Part shown: positions 1 to 5,955 of the stretch, one piece after another | Layout of the letters: each line of letters begins with the position of its first letter | How positions within the stretch are numbered: position 1 is the stretch's first letter | Virus record (IMG/VR): IMGVR_UViG_3300005833_000020 | Span: 1-22,948 of that record | Length of the DNA: 22,948 bases | Source: a virus | Direction: 5' to 3' (one strand) | Made by a program: the position numbers and the translations under genes | Notes under the pieces: model-generated | The model's database searches: none | What the model was told of the DNA's origin: nothing | What the model saw: the letters and a program-made list of their open reading frames with translations, nothing else

Positions 1-846
1 CCAGAAGATATTGCACATTACAAGCCAATTCCTCTACCTGGTAATCAGTGGAAAGGTCAGTCTTGGATTTCTGCATGTTTGCCAGACATCGAAGCTGATA
101 ACCAGATTACGGCACACAAGTCTTCTACTATCAACAATGGTGCTAATCTTACACATGTCATTTCACTAGACCCTAACCTTGGTCCAGAAGAGTTTGATCT
201 CTTTGTTGAGAAATTCAATGAGAAGCACAAGGGTCCGCAGCAGTCTGGTAAGACTCTGTTTATCCAGGGTGGAACTGATGTTAAAACTGTTGGGCAATCC
301 TGGGAGTCTCTATCTTTGCGTGCAACACAAGGCGCCGGTGAAACTCGTGTAGCTGCTGCCGCTGGTACGCATCCCGTGATTCTTGGTCTATCAGAAGGAC
401 TTTCAGGGTCCGCATTGAACGCTGGTAACTATGCCGCAGCAAAGCGTAACTTTGTTGATGGCACTATGTGTCCATTGTGGGGAGCGTTCGTCGGTGCATT
501 CTCTTCTCTAGTCAAGTCTCCTGGAAGAGATGCTAGATTGTGGTACGACGCAAGAGATATTCCATTCTTGCGTGAAGACATTACTGACCTTGCTGCGGTT
601 CTCAGTCAAAACGCTACAGTTATCAACATTCTTGTGACTGCTGGTTTCGATCCAGATTCAGTAGTTGAAGCTGTTTATGCAGGAGATGTTTCTAACCTCA
701 TTGGTAAGCACAATGGCTTGCCATCTGTTCAGCAGCAACAGGTTCCACCGGATAATTCTCAGGATTCAGAAGATGCTCCATCATCGGAAGACACTGCACC
801 ACCACAACGCGCGCATGACTTGCCAAGAATTCTTAGCGCTATCTGA
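1..846 (+). CDS. Portal protein, HK97 type (5'-truncated by window edge)
   Basis: The frame is open from base 1, so this is the C-terminal 281 residues of a gene that begins upstream. A TTG at 79 lies inside it and is not a likely start. The portal is the dodecameric ring at one head vertex through which DNA enters and leaves. The sequence fits the HK97-type portal family: an early 'HYKPIPLP' stretch, a 'TLFIQGGTDVK' strand, a long middle containing 'THPVILGLSEGLSGSALN' and 'AAKRNFVDGTMCPLWG', and a low-complexity acidic, Pro- and Gln-rich tail over about the last 45 residues. The protease and capsid genes follow directly, which is the usual portal-protease-capsid order. It ends with TGA, 12 bases before the protease start. 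The call rests on sequence pattern plus gene order. Confidence 0.9.
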   Translation, partial: PEDIAHYKPIPLPGNQWKGQSWISACLPDIEADNQITAHKSSTINNGANLTHVISLDPNLGPEEFDLFVEKFNEKHKGPQQSGKTLFIQGGTDVKTVGQSWESLSLRATQGAGETRVAAAAGTHPVILGLSEGLSGSALNAGNYAAAKRNFVDGTMCPLWGAFVGAFSSLVKSPGRDARLWYDARDIPFLREDITDLAAVLSQNATVINILVTAGFDPDSVVEAVYAGDVSNLIGKHNGLPSVQQQQVPPDNSQDSEDAPSSEDTAPPQRAHDLPRILSAI

Positions 847-858
847 AAGGACTTAGTA

Positions 859-1833
859 ATGACCACAACTTCTACAGTAGCGCCGAGAGCTACAATTCCC
901 ATGTTTTTTGAGCGTGACATCCCATTTGAGTTGCGTGCTGCTGATGAAAATGGTGATGGTCTCACTCTAGAAGGTGTTGCTATTGTCTTTGGTCAGCGTG
1001 CCACAATTGAATCGTGGGAAGGCACCTTTGAGGAGAGCATCCGAAAGGGCTCCTGTACCAAGACGTTTCGTGAGCGTACTCCCGTAATCCAGTTCGATCA
1101 CGGTCGTCACCCTGTTGTTGGTTCCATCCCGATTGCCTCATTTTCTTCCGGTTTTCCACGTGAAACTGATAACGGTGTAGAGGTTAGAGCGCGAATCTTC
1201 GATAACTGGATGATGTTGCCGGTACGGGAAGCAATTGCTTCTGGCGCAATTCACGGAATGTCGTTCAGATTCGAAGTTGTTCGTGATGAATGGACAGACA
1301 AGAAAGGCGCAAAGCTTAGCCGTCAAGAAGTTTCAGATTTGCTCTGGACTCCTAATGCTTCTCGTTGCCCACTTCACCGCGAGTTGATCGAGCTTAAGGT
1401 GCCAGAAATGGGACCTGTTGTTTTTCCAGCTTACGAAGGTACATCGGTTAGTGTTCGTGCAAGTGATATCGCTTACCTGATTCGCAGTAATCCTGACTAC
1501 ATTCTTAACTTGCAACATACTCTAGGTTCATTAGCTCGCGCTGCTTTTGCTGAAACCGAACCTGTTATCGAAGACACTGAAATCCCTTCCGAGGCATCGG
1601 AAGTGGCACGCGCACTGTTGTTTAACTTGAATCCGGTAAAAGATTCAGGTTCAGAGGACTTGCCTGACGATGAGGTTCGGGTAGAGAATGACGACGCCAC
1701 GCCGCGCGAAAGCGCACCTGGCGACAATGAAAATGTTGCGCCGCCCGTTGAGGCACCCAACACTCCTGATGCTAGGCGAAAGTATGCCCGCCTAAACTAC
1801 GTGACTCTGAATAGAGTTGGAAAGGTCAAATAA
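859..1833 (+). CDS. Prohead maturation protease (HK97 / U35-type serine protease)
   Basis: This 324-residue protein probably cleaves the scaffolding region of the capsid protein and itself during prohead maturation. Family marks are visible: an N-terminal 'LEGVAIVFGQ' strand, a candidate catalytic His in 'FDHGRHPVVGS' (His81, with His84 nearby), the candidate catalytic Ser in 'GMSFRFEV' (Ser135), and the late 'PVVFPAYEGTSVSVR' segment at about residues 187-202 that closes the protease fold. The last 110 or so residues are acidic and low in complexity and may be a scaffold-like or self-cleaved extension. The ATG at 859 has an AAAGG Shine-Dalgarno at 846-850. Its stop overlaps the capsid start by one base (TAATG), which suggests translational coupling. 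The residue roles are inferred from family pattern. Confidence 0.92.
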   Translation: MTTTSTVAPRATIPMFFERDIPFELRAADENGDGLTLEGVAIVFGQRATIESWEGTFEESIRKGSCTKTFRERTPVIQFDHGRHPVVGSIPIASFSSGFPRETDNGVEVRARIFDNWMMLPVREAIASGAIHGMSFRFEVVRDEWTDKKGAKLSRQEVSDLLWTPNASRCPLHRELIELKVPEMGPVVFPAYEGTSVSVRASDIAYLIRSNPDYILNLQHTLGSLARAAFAETEPVIEDTEIPSEASEVARALLFNLNPVKDSGSEDLPDDEVRVENDDATPRESAPGDNENVAPPVEAPNTPDARRKYARLNYVTLNRVGKVK

Positions 1834-3269
1834 TGGGTGCCGACGAAAAGTTTGATCCTAAGAATTCTAAGCTTGTTGAACTGCGTACTCAACTTGAAGA
1901 GTTGGATGCGCAGATTCTCGACCTTGCTTCTCGGGATCACCTTGATGATGAGCAGGAAGCGCAGTGGGAAGACTTTACTGCTCAGCGCGATACGATTTTC
2001 CCGGAATACAAGAAGCTTGAGGAACGTGCCGCGCGAGTTGCACAGATTCGTTCTAACACTTTCCGAAAGATTAGCGGACTTCCCGACGCACGTAAGGCAT
2101 CCGAAGAGACTTTCGGTATGGATGTTCGCCCGATGGATTGGCGTACTGCGCGTGATGGCGCGCTTCGCATTCTTGAGGATCGGGAGTCGAATTACCCGCT
2201 TTCCGCTAGTGCGCTTGACACTCTCGACAAGAACATTCGCAATGCGCGAATGACTGAACTGGCACGACGCATCATTGTTACCGAGAATGATGGTTACCGT
2301 AACGCATTCTATAAGATGATGACTCGCTCTAATGCGGTTCTTACCGATGATGAGCGTATTGCCATGCTGCGTTATGAGGAGTATCGAGCCGCTGCGGAAG
2401 GCACTACTACCACAGGCGGTTTCGCAATTCCTGTGTTCATCGACCCCTCTGTGATTCTTACGGACCAGGAAACTGACAACCCGTTCCTTTCGCTTGCGCG
2501 ACAGGTTGATGTGAACACTAACGCTTGGAAGGGCGTTAGTGCTGCTGGTGTTTCGTGGTCGTTCGATTCAGAAGGCACTGCGGTTTCTGATGACGCAATT
2601 ACGATTGCGCAGCCCAGCGTTACCGTGTTCACTGCGCGCGGCTTCATTCCGTATTCCATTGAGGTTGGGCAGGACTGGCCCGATTTCCAGGGAGAGATGG
2701 CGCGACTTCTCTCTGTCGGTTATGACGAGCTTCTGATTGACAAGTTCAGTCGAGGCAATGGAACGTCTGAACCGCGAGGACTTCTCACCGCAATTAACGC
2801 TGTTACTGCTTCTCGTGTTGTTGCTACTACGAATGGTTCTTTCGGGTTCCAAGATGTGTACAACACGTGGAAGGCGTTGCCGCAGAAGTACCGTCGGCGC
2901 GCATCCTTCATGATGAGTGTCGGTGTCAACAATGCTATCCGGCAGTTTGGTGCGGCTAACGTTTACCACGCTGCAACTGTTACGCTTCCGGCTGGTGCTG
3001 CTGAAGTTCTGTTCAACCGGCCCGTTATGGAGAATCCGTACTTCCCTGACTTCACTGGTACTACTGCTGCTGAGACCCGTTTCGTGGTGGGCGATTTCAG
3101 CAACTATGTTGTTGCGCGTCGGCAGGGTATGAACGTTGAACTTGTTCCGACTCTGTTTGATGTGACCAATAACAGGCCAACCGGACAAAGAGGCTGGTTC
3201 GCATATGCCCGCATCGGGGGAAACAGTGTGAATGACACTGCTTTCCGTGTGCAGACGAACACCGCGTAA
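1833..3269 (+). CDS. Major capsid protein, HK97 fold with N-terminal delta (scaffold) domain
   Basis: At 478 residues this has the usual size for an HK97-type capsid protein fused to its own scaffold. Residues 1 to about 85 are highly charged and predicted coiled coil ('LVELRTQLEELDAQIL', 'YKKLEERAARVAQIR'), matching a delta domain removed by the protease upstream. The body begins near 'GTTTTGGFAIPVFID', the classic start of the mature fold, followed by 'ARGFIPYSIEVGQDWPDF' (E-loop and spine region) and 'RGNGTSEPRGLLTA', and late 'VGDFSNYVVARRQGMNVEL' and 'RGWFAYARIGG' strands. The codons are visibly richer in C- and G-ending forms (TTC, GCG, CGC) than those of the later tail genes, as expected for the most highly expressed product. 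No cleavage site can be assigned by eye. Confidence 0.95.
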   Translation: MGADEKFDPKNSKLVELRTQLEELDAQILDLASRDHLDDEQEAQWEDFTAQRDTIFPEYKKLEERAARVAQIRSNTFRKISGLPDARKASEETFGMDVRPMDWRTARDGALRILEDRESNYPLSASALDTLDKNIRNARMTELARRIIVTENDGYRNAFYKMMTRSNAVLTDDERIAMLRYEEYRAAAEGTTTTGGFAIPVFIDPSVILTDQETDNPFLSLARQVDVNTNAWKGVSAAGVSWSFDSEGTAVSDDAITIAQPSVTVFTARGFIPYSIEVGQDWPDFQGEMARLLSVGYDELLIDKFSRGNGTSEPRGLLTAINAVTASRVVATTNGSFGFQDVYNTWKALPQKYRRRASFMMSVGVNNAIRQFGAANVYHAATVTLPAGAAEVLFNRPVMENPYFPDFTGTTAAETRFVVGDFSNYVVARRQGMNVELVPTLFDVTNNRPTGQRGWFAYARIGGNSVNDTAFRVQTNTA

Positions 3270-3278
3270 CAGGTTGTA

Positions 3279-3382
3279 CGGCAAGGACTTCCGCGAGTCC
3301 TAACGTGCATAACGTGTCCGGGGTAAGTTTCGAGGGAAACTTGCCGAAGTAGTCTGAAAGACTTACCCCGGACACTATGCAC
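3279..3382 (+). other. Candidate structured RNA element downstream of the capsid gene
   Basis: This fills the 133-base gap between the capsid stop and the next gene. Arms read directly: hairpin A 3284-3289 with 3296-3301 (6 bp); outer stem 3305-3310 with 3377-3382 (6 bp); main stem 3314-3328 with 3361-3375 (15 bp, perfect, GTGTCCGGGG at its outer end). Inside the main loop are two further hairpins, 3325-3331 with 3336-3342 (7 bp, GAGG loop) and 3351-3355 with 3359-3363 (5 bp, GAA loop). Both compete with the inner end of the main stem, so a three-way junction is possible. Bases 3279-3285 are also perfectly complementary to 3340-3346 (7 bp), a possible pseudoknot or switch. No T-run follows the stem, so it does not look like an intrinsic terminator. 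Function is unknown. RNA processing, stability of the capsid message, or control of downstream translation are possible. Confidence 0.7.
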
Positions 3383-3402
3383 CTAAAACAAGAGAGAACA
3401 GA

Positions 3403-3687
3403 ATGTCTGAGAATGTAGTCTTTGCAACGTTCAGCACGTGGGTAACGCCTACGATTGCAATCAATCGCGGTGAGCCATGGGACATTAACGATCCCGTTGT
3501 GCAGTCTCATCCTGATTGGTTCCAGGCGGAACCGATAGACGTTCGCACGTCTCGTGCACCAGAAGCGGGAGACACGCTTCCGTGGGCGAAAGCTGTTGCT
3601 ACGCCTACAGTTAAGGCCAATGTTGAGGCAGCTACTGCCAATCCTGGTGAAAAGCGTTCTGTGACAACGGTTCACGGCAAGGCTTAG
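3403..3687 (+). CDS. Small protein of unknown function, probably head-associated
   Basis: This 94-residue protein has no family I can name. It contains 'INRGEPWDINDPVVQSHPDWF' split around residues 22-43, a pattern (G..W...DP.V..HP..F) seen in small uncharacterised proteins next to phage capsid and connector genes. The second half is Ala-, Thr- and Lys-rich and looks flexible. There is no signal peptide or membrane segment. The ATG lies just after the structured element and has a modest AGAGAG upstream. The next gene, the glycosyltransferase, begins 8 bases beyond its stop. Location right after the capsid gene suggests a head or head-completion role, but this is inference from position only. 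Confidence 0.8.
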   Translation: MSENVVFATFSTWVTPTIAINRGEPWDINDPVVQSHPDWFQAEPIDVRTSRAPEAGDTLPWAKAVATPTVKANVEAATANPGEKRSVTTVHGKA

Positions 3688-3694
3688 GCGAAGC

Positions 3695-4558
3695 ATGGAA
3701 ACTGAGACTGCAACAGTGATTCCTGTTGAGGATTCTGCGGAAACGCTTGTGCAGGAGTCGGATGCAGTGACCGTGGCGTATGTCCATGGAAACCATGAGT
3801 ACGGGGATTTGGTTACTCATTCATGGCACATGTCGCTAACTGAGTTGGTGGCATGGGACTTGCAGCATGAGGCACGAGTTATTCGTGGTGGTTGGATTGC
3901 AGTCCGTTGTGGCACAGACGGTTTGCCTGACTCGCGCAACTCGGCAATTCAACAGTTTCTAGAGAACAGGGATTCTCAGTGGCTATGTTGGATTGATACT
4001 GACATGGGCTTTCAGCCGGACATGATTGATCGTTTGGTGGAAGCTGCTGATCCTAAAACTCGGCCCGTCATCGGTGCATTGTGTTTCTCTTGGAAAGAAA
4101 CTGGCATTGATGGAATGGGTGGATTCCGTTGTGAGCCACGGCCAACCATTTTTGATTGGAAGACAATCGGAGATGAGACTGGTTTTGTAGGAAGGGCATC
4201 GTATCCACCGAACATGCTAATCCGTTGTGGCGCAACGGGTTCTGCTGCGATTCTGATTCATCGTAGTGTGCTTGAAAGAATGCGTGAGCAGTACGGCCAG
4301 AACTGGTATTCAAGGATTCCTAACCCGTCAACTGGTGGGAATCTAATTGGTGAAGACCTGTCTTTCTGTGTTCGTCTCGGAGCAATGAACTATCCTTTGC
4401 ATGTTCATAGCGGAATTCCGACGAGTCATCACAAGTCAGCATGGATTAGTGAACTTGACTTCTATGCTTATACGGCAGGAAAGGCTGCGCTCAAGGAGCA
4501 GATGGAAACTAGTGCAGAAGCAGAAGCGATTACAGTTTCTGAGGAGGTAAAGCCTTGA
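3695..4558 (+). CDS. Glycosyltransferase, GT-A-like, in the head gene cluster
   Basis: This 287-residue protein probably transfers a sugar from a nucleotide-sugar donor. It has a GT-A layout. About 40 residues of acidic lead precede 'VTVAYVHGNHE'. Then come a 'DSRNSAIQQFLENRDSQWL' helix and strand, the metal-binding DxD motif in 'WIDTDMGF' (Asp101, Asp103), and 'PVIGALCFSW'. A later acidic 'GEDLSFCVR' (Glu220-Asp221) fits the catalytic-base region, and 'VHSGIPTSHH' could supply a metal- or substrate-binding His. There is no signal peptide or membrane segment, so it should act in the cytoplasm. Glycosyltransferases within virion gene clusters of actinophages have been linked to glycosylation of capsid or tail proteins. 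Lying between the capsid gene and small structural genes, this one may modify one of them. The substrate cannot be read from sequence. Confidence 0.85.
   Translation: METETATVIPVEDSAETLVQESDAVTVAYVHGNHEYGDLVTHSWHMSLTELVAWDLQHEARVIRGGWIAVRCGTDGLPDSRNSAIQQFLENRDSQWLCWIDTDMGFQPDMIDRLVEAADPKTRPVIGALCFSWKETGIDGMGGFRCEPRPTIFDWKTIGDETGFVGRASYPPNMLIRCGATGSAAILIHRSVLERMREQYGQNWYSRIPNPSTGGNLIGEDLSFCVRLGAMNYPLHVHSGIPTSHHKSAWISELDFYAYTAGKAALKEQMETSAEAEAITVSEEVKP
4541..4548 (+). promoter_or_regulatory. Strong Shine-Dalgarno that sets a TTG start
   Basis: GAGGAGGT lies 6 bases before the TTG at 4555. It is an almost perfect match to the anti-Shine-Dalgarno sequence at ideal spacing. It sits inside the last codons of the glycosyltransferase gene (coding for part of 'SEEVKP') and has no other start codon it could serve. 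This is the main evidence that the short frame at 4555 is translated. Confidence 0.8.
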
Positions 4559-4680
4559 GTGACAACGGTTTTGAGAACGAACTAAATGTCATTGCCACGG
4601 CAGAAGTAACACATAACGATCCGTGTGTTCCTGAATGTCCTGTGTGTTACCCAGTGAGCTACCCAGAAGGAGTAAGTTAA
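4555..4680 (+). CDS. 41-residue Cys-containing mini-protein (TTG start)
   Basis: A frame of 41 codons plus TAA starts at TTG 4555 and overlaps the glycosyltransferase stop (TTGA). It ends directly before the ATG of the next gene, so it fills a gap that would otherwise be empty in a tightly packed operon. It is preceded by GAGGAGGT at 6 bases. The first half is acidic and polar ('SDNGFENELNVIATAE'). The second half has three cysteines in C-x3-C-x2-C spacing ('PCVPECPVCYPV'), with one His eight residues earlier than the middle Cys, which could bind a metal. Similarity to any family is not recognised. It may assist the adjacent glycosyltransferase or be a minor structural part; both are guesses. 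Its own last codons carry the AAGGAG Shine-Dalgarno (4667-4672) for the next gene. Confidence 0.7.
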   Translation: MSDNGFENELNVIATAEVTHNDPCVPECPVCYPVSYPEGVS

Positions 4681-5064
4681 ATGACTGTCGGACTAGCCGC
4701 TGCTGCTGCTAACAACATTCTGAATGTCTACCGAAACGTCACTTATACGCAGTTGGTTGTATGGGTAAAGCTGCACACAAATGTTGGTGATCCTGGTGCT
4801 GCTGGAACGTCTAACCCTTCTGCGGTTCTCACGCGAAACCAGGCAACATGGAATGCTGCTTCTGGTGGAAGTATGACGATTAATACTCTTGCTGCATGGA
4901 CAATGACCACTACTGAAACGATTGCTCACATTTCTATGTGGGATGCTTCTACTGCGGGTAACTTCTTGCAGAGCGCTTCTCTTACAACGCCACAGGCAGT
5001 TGTGAACACGAACACTCTTACCCTTACCACTCTTACGCTTTCGTATACGCCAATCGCTGCTTAA
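4681..5064 (+). CDS. Small probable virion structural protein (fibre/decoration type)
   Basis: This 127-residue, Ala- and Thr-rich protein has no charged core. It follows a widespread phage pattern: an N-terminal Ala-rich helix, 'VKLHTNVGDPGAAGTSNP', 'LTRNQATWNAASGGSMT', 'TIAHISMWDASTAGNFLQ', and a closing run of Thr/Leu beta strands ('NTLTLTTLTLSYTPIAA'). Proteins with this 'LHT..DPG.. / WNAASGGS / W.A..AG.F' layout are usually annotated as tail-fibre or minor structural proteins. Here it lies among head genes, so head decoration is equally possible. It has an AAGGAG Shine-Dalgarno at 4667-4672. The final TAA is followed by a 16-base gap to the next gene. Confidence 0.85.
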   Translation: MTVGLAAAAANNILNVYRNVTYTQLVVWVKLHTNVGDPGAAGTSNPSAVLTRNQATWNAASGGSMTINTLAAWTMTTTETIAHISMWDASTAGNFLQSASLTTPQAVVNTNTLTLTTLTLSYTPIAA

Positions 5065-5080
5065 TCTTTGGGGGAACGTT

Positions 5081-5350
5081 GTGGCTGTTCTAGCTGCTGA
5101 CCAGATTACATTGCACTTTGCCGACTCTAGAACAGATACGTTTGCAGTGTTTGCTATCAGAAAGTGCAATACTGCTGATACTGTTGACGTTTCGGCATGG
5201 TTCAAGGATGCAAAGCTAGCTGTTGTACTTTGGACAACGACAGCTAAGAAAGATGCTTTGGCTAATCCTGCTGCCAATGTCGTCACTCTTGGTACTACGG
5301 GTTTGGCGAATGATTCCGGCTGGTTGATGGTTTGGGGAAGTGCGGCCTAA
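5081..5350 (+). CDS. Small protein of unknown function (GTG start)
   Basis: This 89-residue protein starts at GTG 5081 after a G-rich TTTGGGGG stretch that can act as a Shine-Dalgarno. Its opening 'MAVLAADQITLHFADSRTDTFAVFAI' is a pair of predicted beta strands, followed by 'DTVDVSAWFKDAKLAVVLW' and a Gly/Asn-rich end. The fold looks all-beta and soluble. There is no signal peptide or membrane segment. It lies between two probable structural genes and is spaced like them, so it is most likely a minor virion component. I do not recognise a family. ATG is absent near the start, and GTG is the first start codon in the open frame. Confidence 0.75.
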   Translation: MAVLAADQITLHFADSRTDTFAVFAIRKCNTADTVDVSAWFKDAKLAVVLWTTTAKKDALANPAANVVTLGTTGLANDSGWLMVWGSAA

Positions 5351-5351
5351 A

Positions 5352-5930
5352 ATGCCTGGTTACCAGAGCACACTCGTTGAAGCACAGATTGACGGTACGG
5401 CATTCAGCACGTCAACTGCTGAAACGACTTTGCTTCCGGCAGTTACAAAGATTGTGCTTCCATCTGGATACATTAACCGCATTGGTAAGCGGTTTATCCT
5501 TCGGGCGTCGGGGCGCGTGTCGAACATTGTAACGACGCCAGGAACATTGACGTTTCGTTTCAAGTTGGGACCTACTGCAAACATCGCTGTTGCAACGAGT
5601 CAGGCAATTCAGCTTAACGCTGTTGCTAAAACGAACGTGGGTTGGTTTCTCGATGTGGGTTTGACTGTGAGAGCTATTGGTTCTGGTACTTCTGCAAACA
5701 TTATGGCGCAGGGAACTTGGCAGTCGGAATCCGTTGTGGGGTCTGGTGTTCCGAGTGCTGGCGGCGCAGGATCAGCAATGTGGCAGGCTGCAACTCCTGT
5801 TGTTGGAACAGGTTTCGATTCGTCTGTCGCTAATCAAATTGATTTGACTGCACAGTTCTCAATTTCTAACGCTGGTAATGGAATCCAGTTGCACACTTTC
5901 GCTCTTGAGGACTTGACCACCACTCCGTAG
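5352..5930 (+). CDS. Probable virion structural protein, all-beta
   Basis: I chose the ATG at 5352, giving 192 residues and starting one base after the previous stop. A GTG at 5340 would add four residues but overlaps the upstream gene and lacks a clear Shine-Dalgarno, whereas GGGGAAG lies before 5352. The protein is beta-rich with few charges: 'LLPAVTKIVLPSGYI', 'FILRASGRVSNIVTTPGTLT' (early strands), 'VGWFLDVGLTVRAIGSGTSA', 'GTWQSESVVGSG' and a final 'QFSISNAGNGIQLHTFALED'. This 'TPGTL.F...LG / W.L...LTVR..GSGTSA' layout is common in uncharacterised structural proteins of actinophages and prophages. A jelly-roll decoration or fibre role is plausible but unproven. Confidence 0.82.
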   Translation: MPGYQSTLVEAQIDGTAFSTSTAETTLLPAVTKIVLPSGYINRIGKRFILRASGRVSNIVTTPGTLTFRFKLGPTANIAVATSQAIQLNAVAKTNVGWFLDVGLTVRAIGSGTSANIMAQGTWQSESVVGSGVPSAGGAGSAMWQAATPVVGTGFDSSVANQIDLTAQFSISNAGNGIQLHTFALEDLTTTP

Positions 5931-5955
5931 TAAATAGGTAGGTGGTGAAAACGGC

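Noticed and set aside
665-856. 63-codon open frame overlapping the portal C-terminus
   Set aside because: Shadow frame inside the portal gene; it is His/Met-rich and has no upstream ribosome site.
2568-3284. Minus-strand open frame of 238 codons inside the capsid gene
   Set aside because: Shadow of the + strand codon bias. The product is low in complexity and basic, and no start site is supported.
3314-3375. 15-bp stem as an intrinsic transcription terminator
   Set aside because: No run of T follows the stem (bases after 3375 are mixed), the loop is 32 bases long, and genes continue on the same strand immediately.
3097-3696. Long open frame on the minus strand (199 codons) spanning the capsid 3' end, gap and next gene
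   Set aside because: It lies opposite well-supported + strand genes, has no Shine-Dalgarno, and its predicted product is Cys/Arg-rich with no protein-like pattern. It also crosses the stem-loop region.
4693-5286. Minus-strand open frame of 197 codons
   Set aside because: It lies opposite two supported genes, is rich in Ser/Arg from reversed Thr/Ala codons, and has no initiation signal.
5340-5351. GTG at 5340 as start of the 192-residue structural protein
   Set aside because: It adds four residues, overlaps the preceding gene and lacks a properly spaced ribosome site. The ATG at 5352 follows the previous stop by one base.
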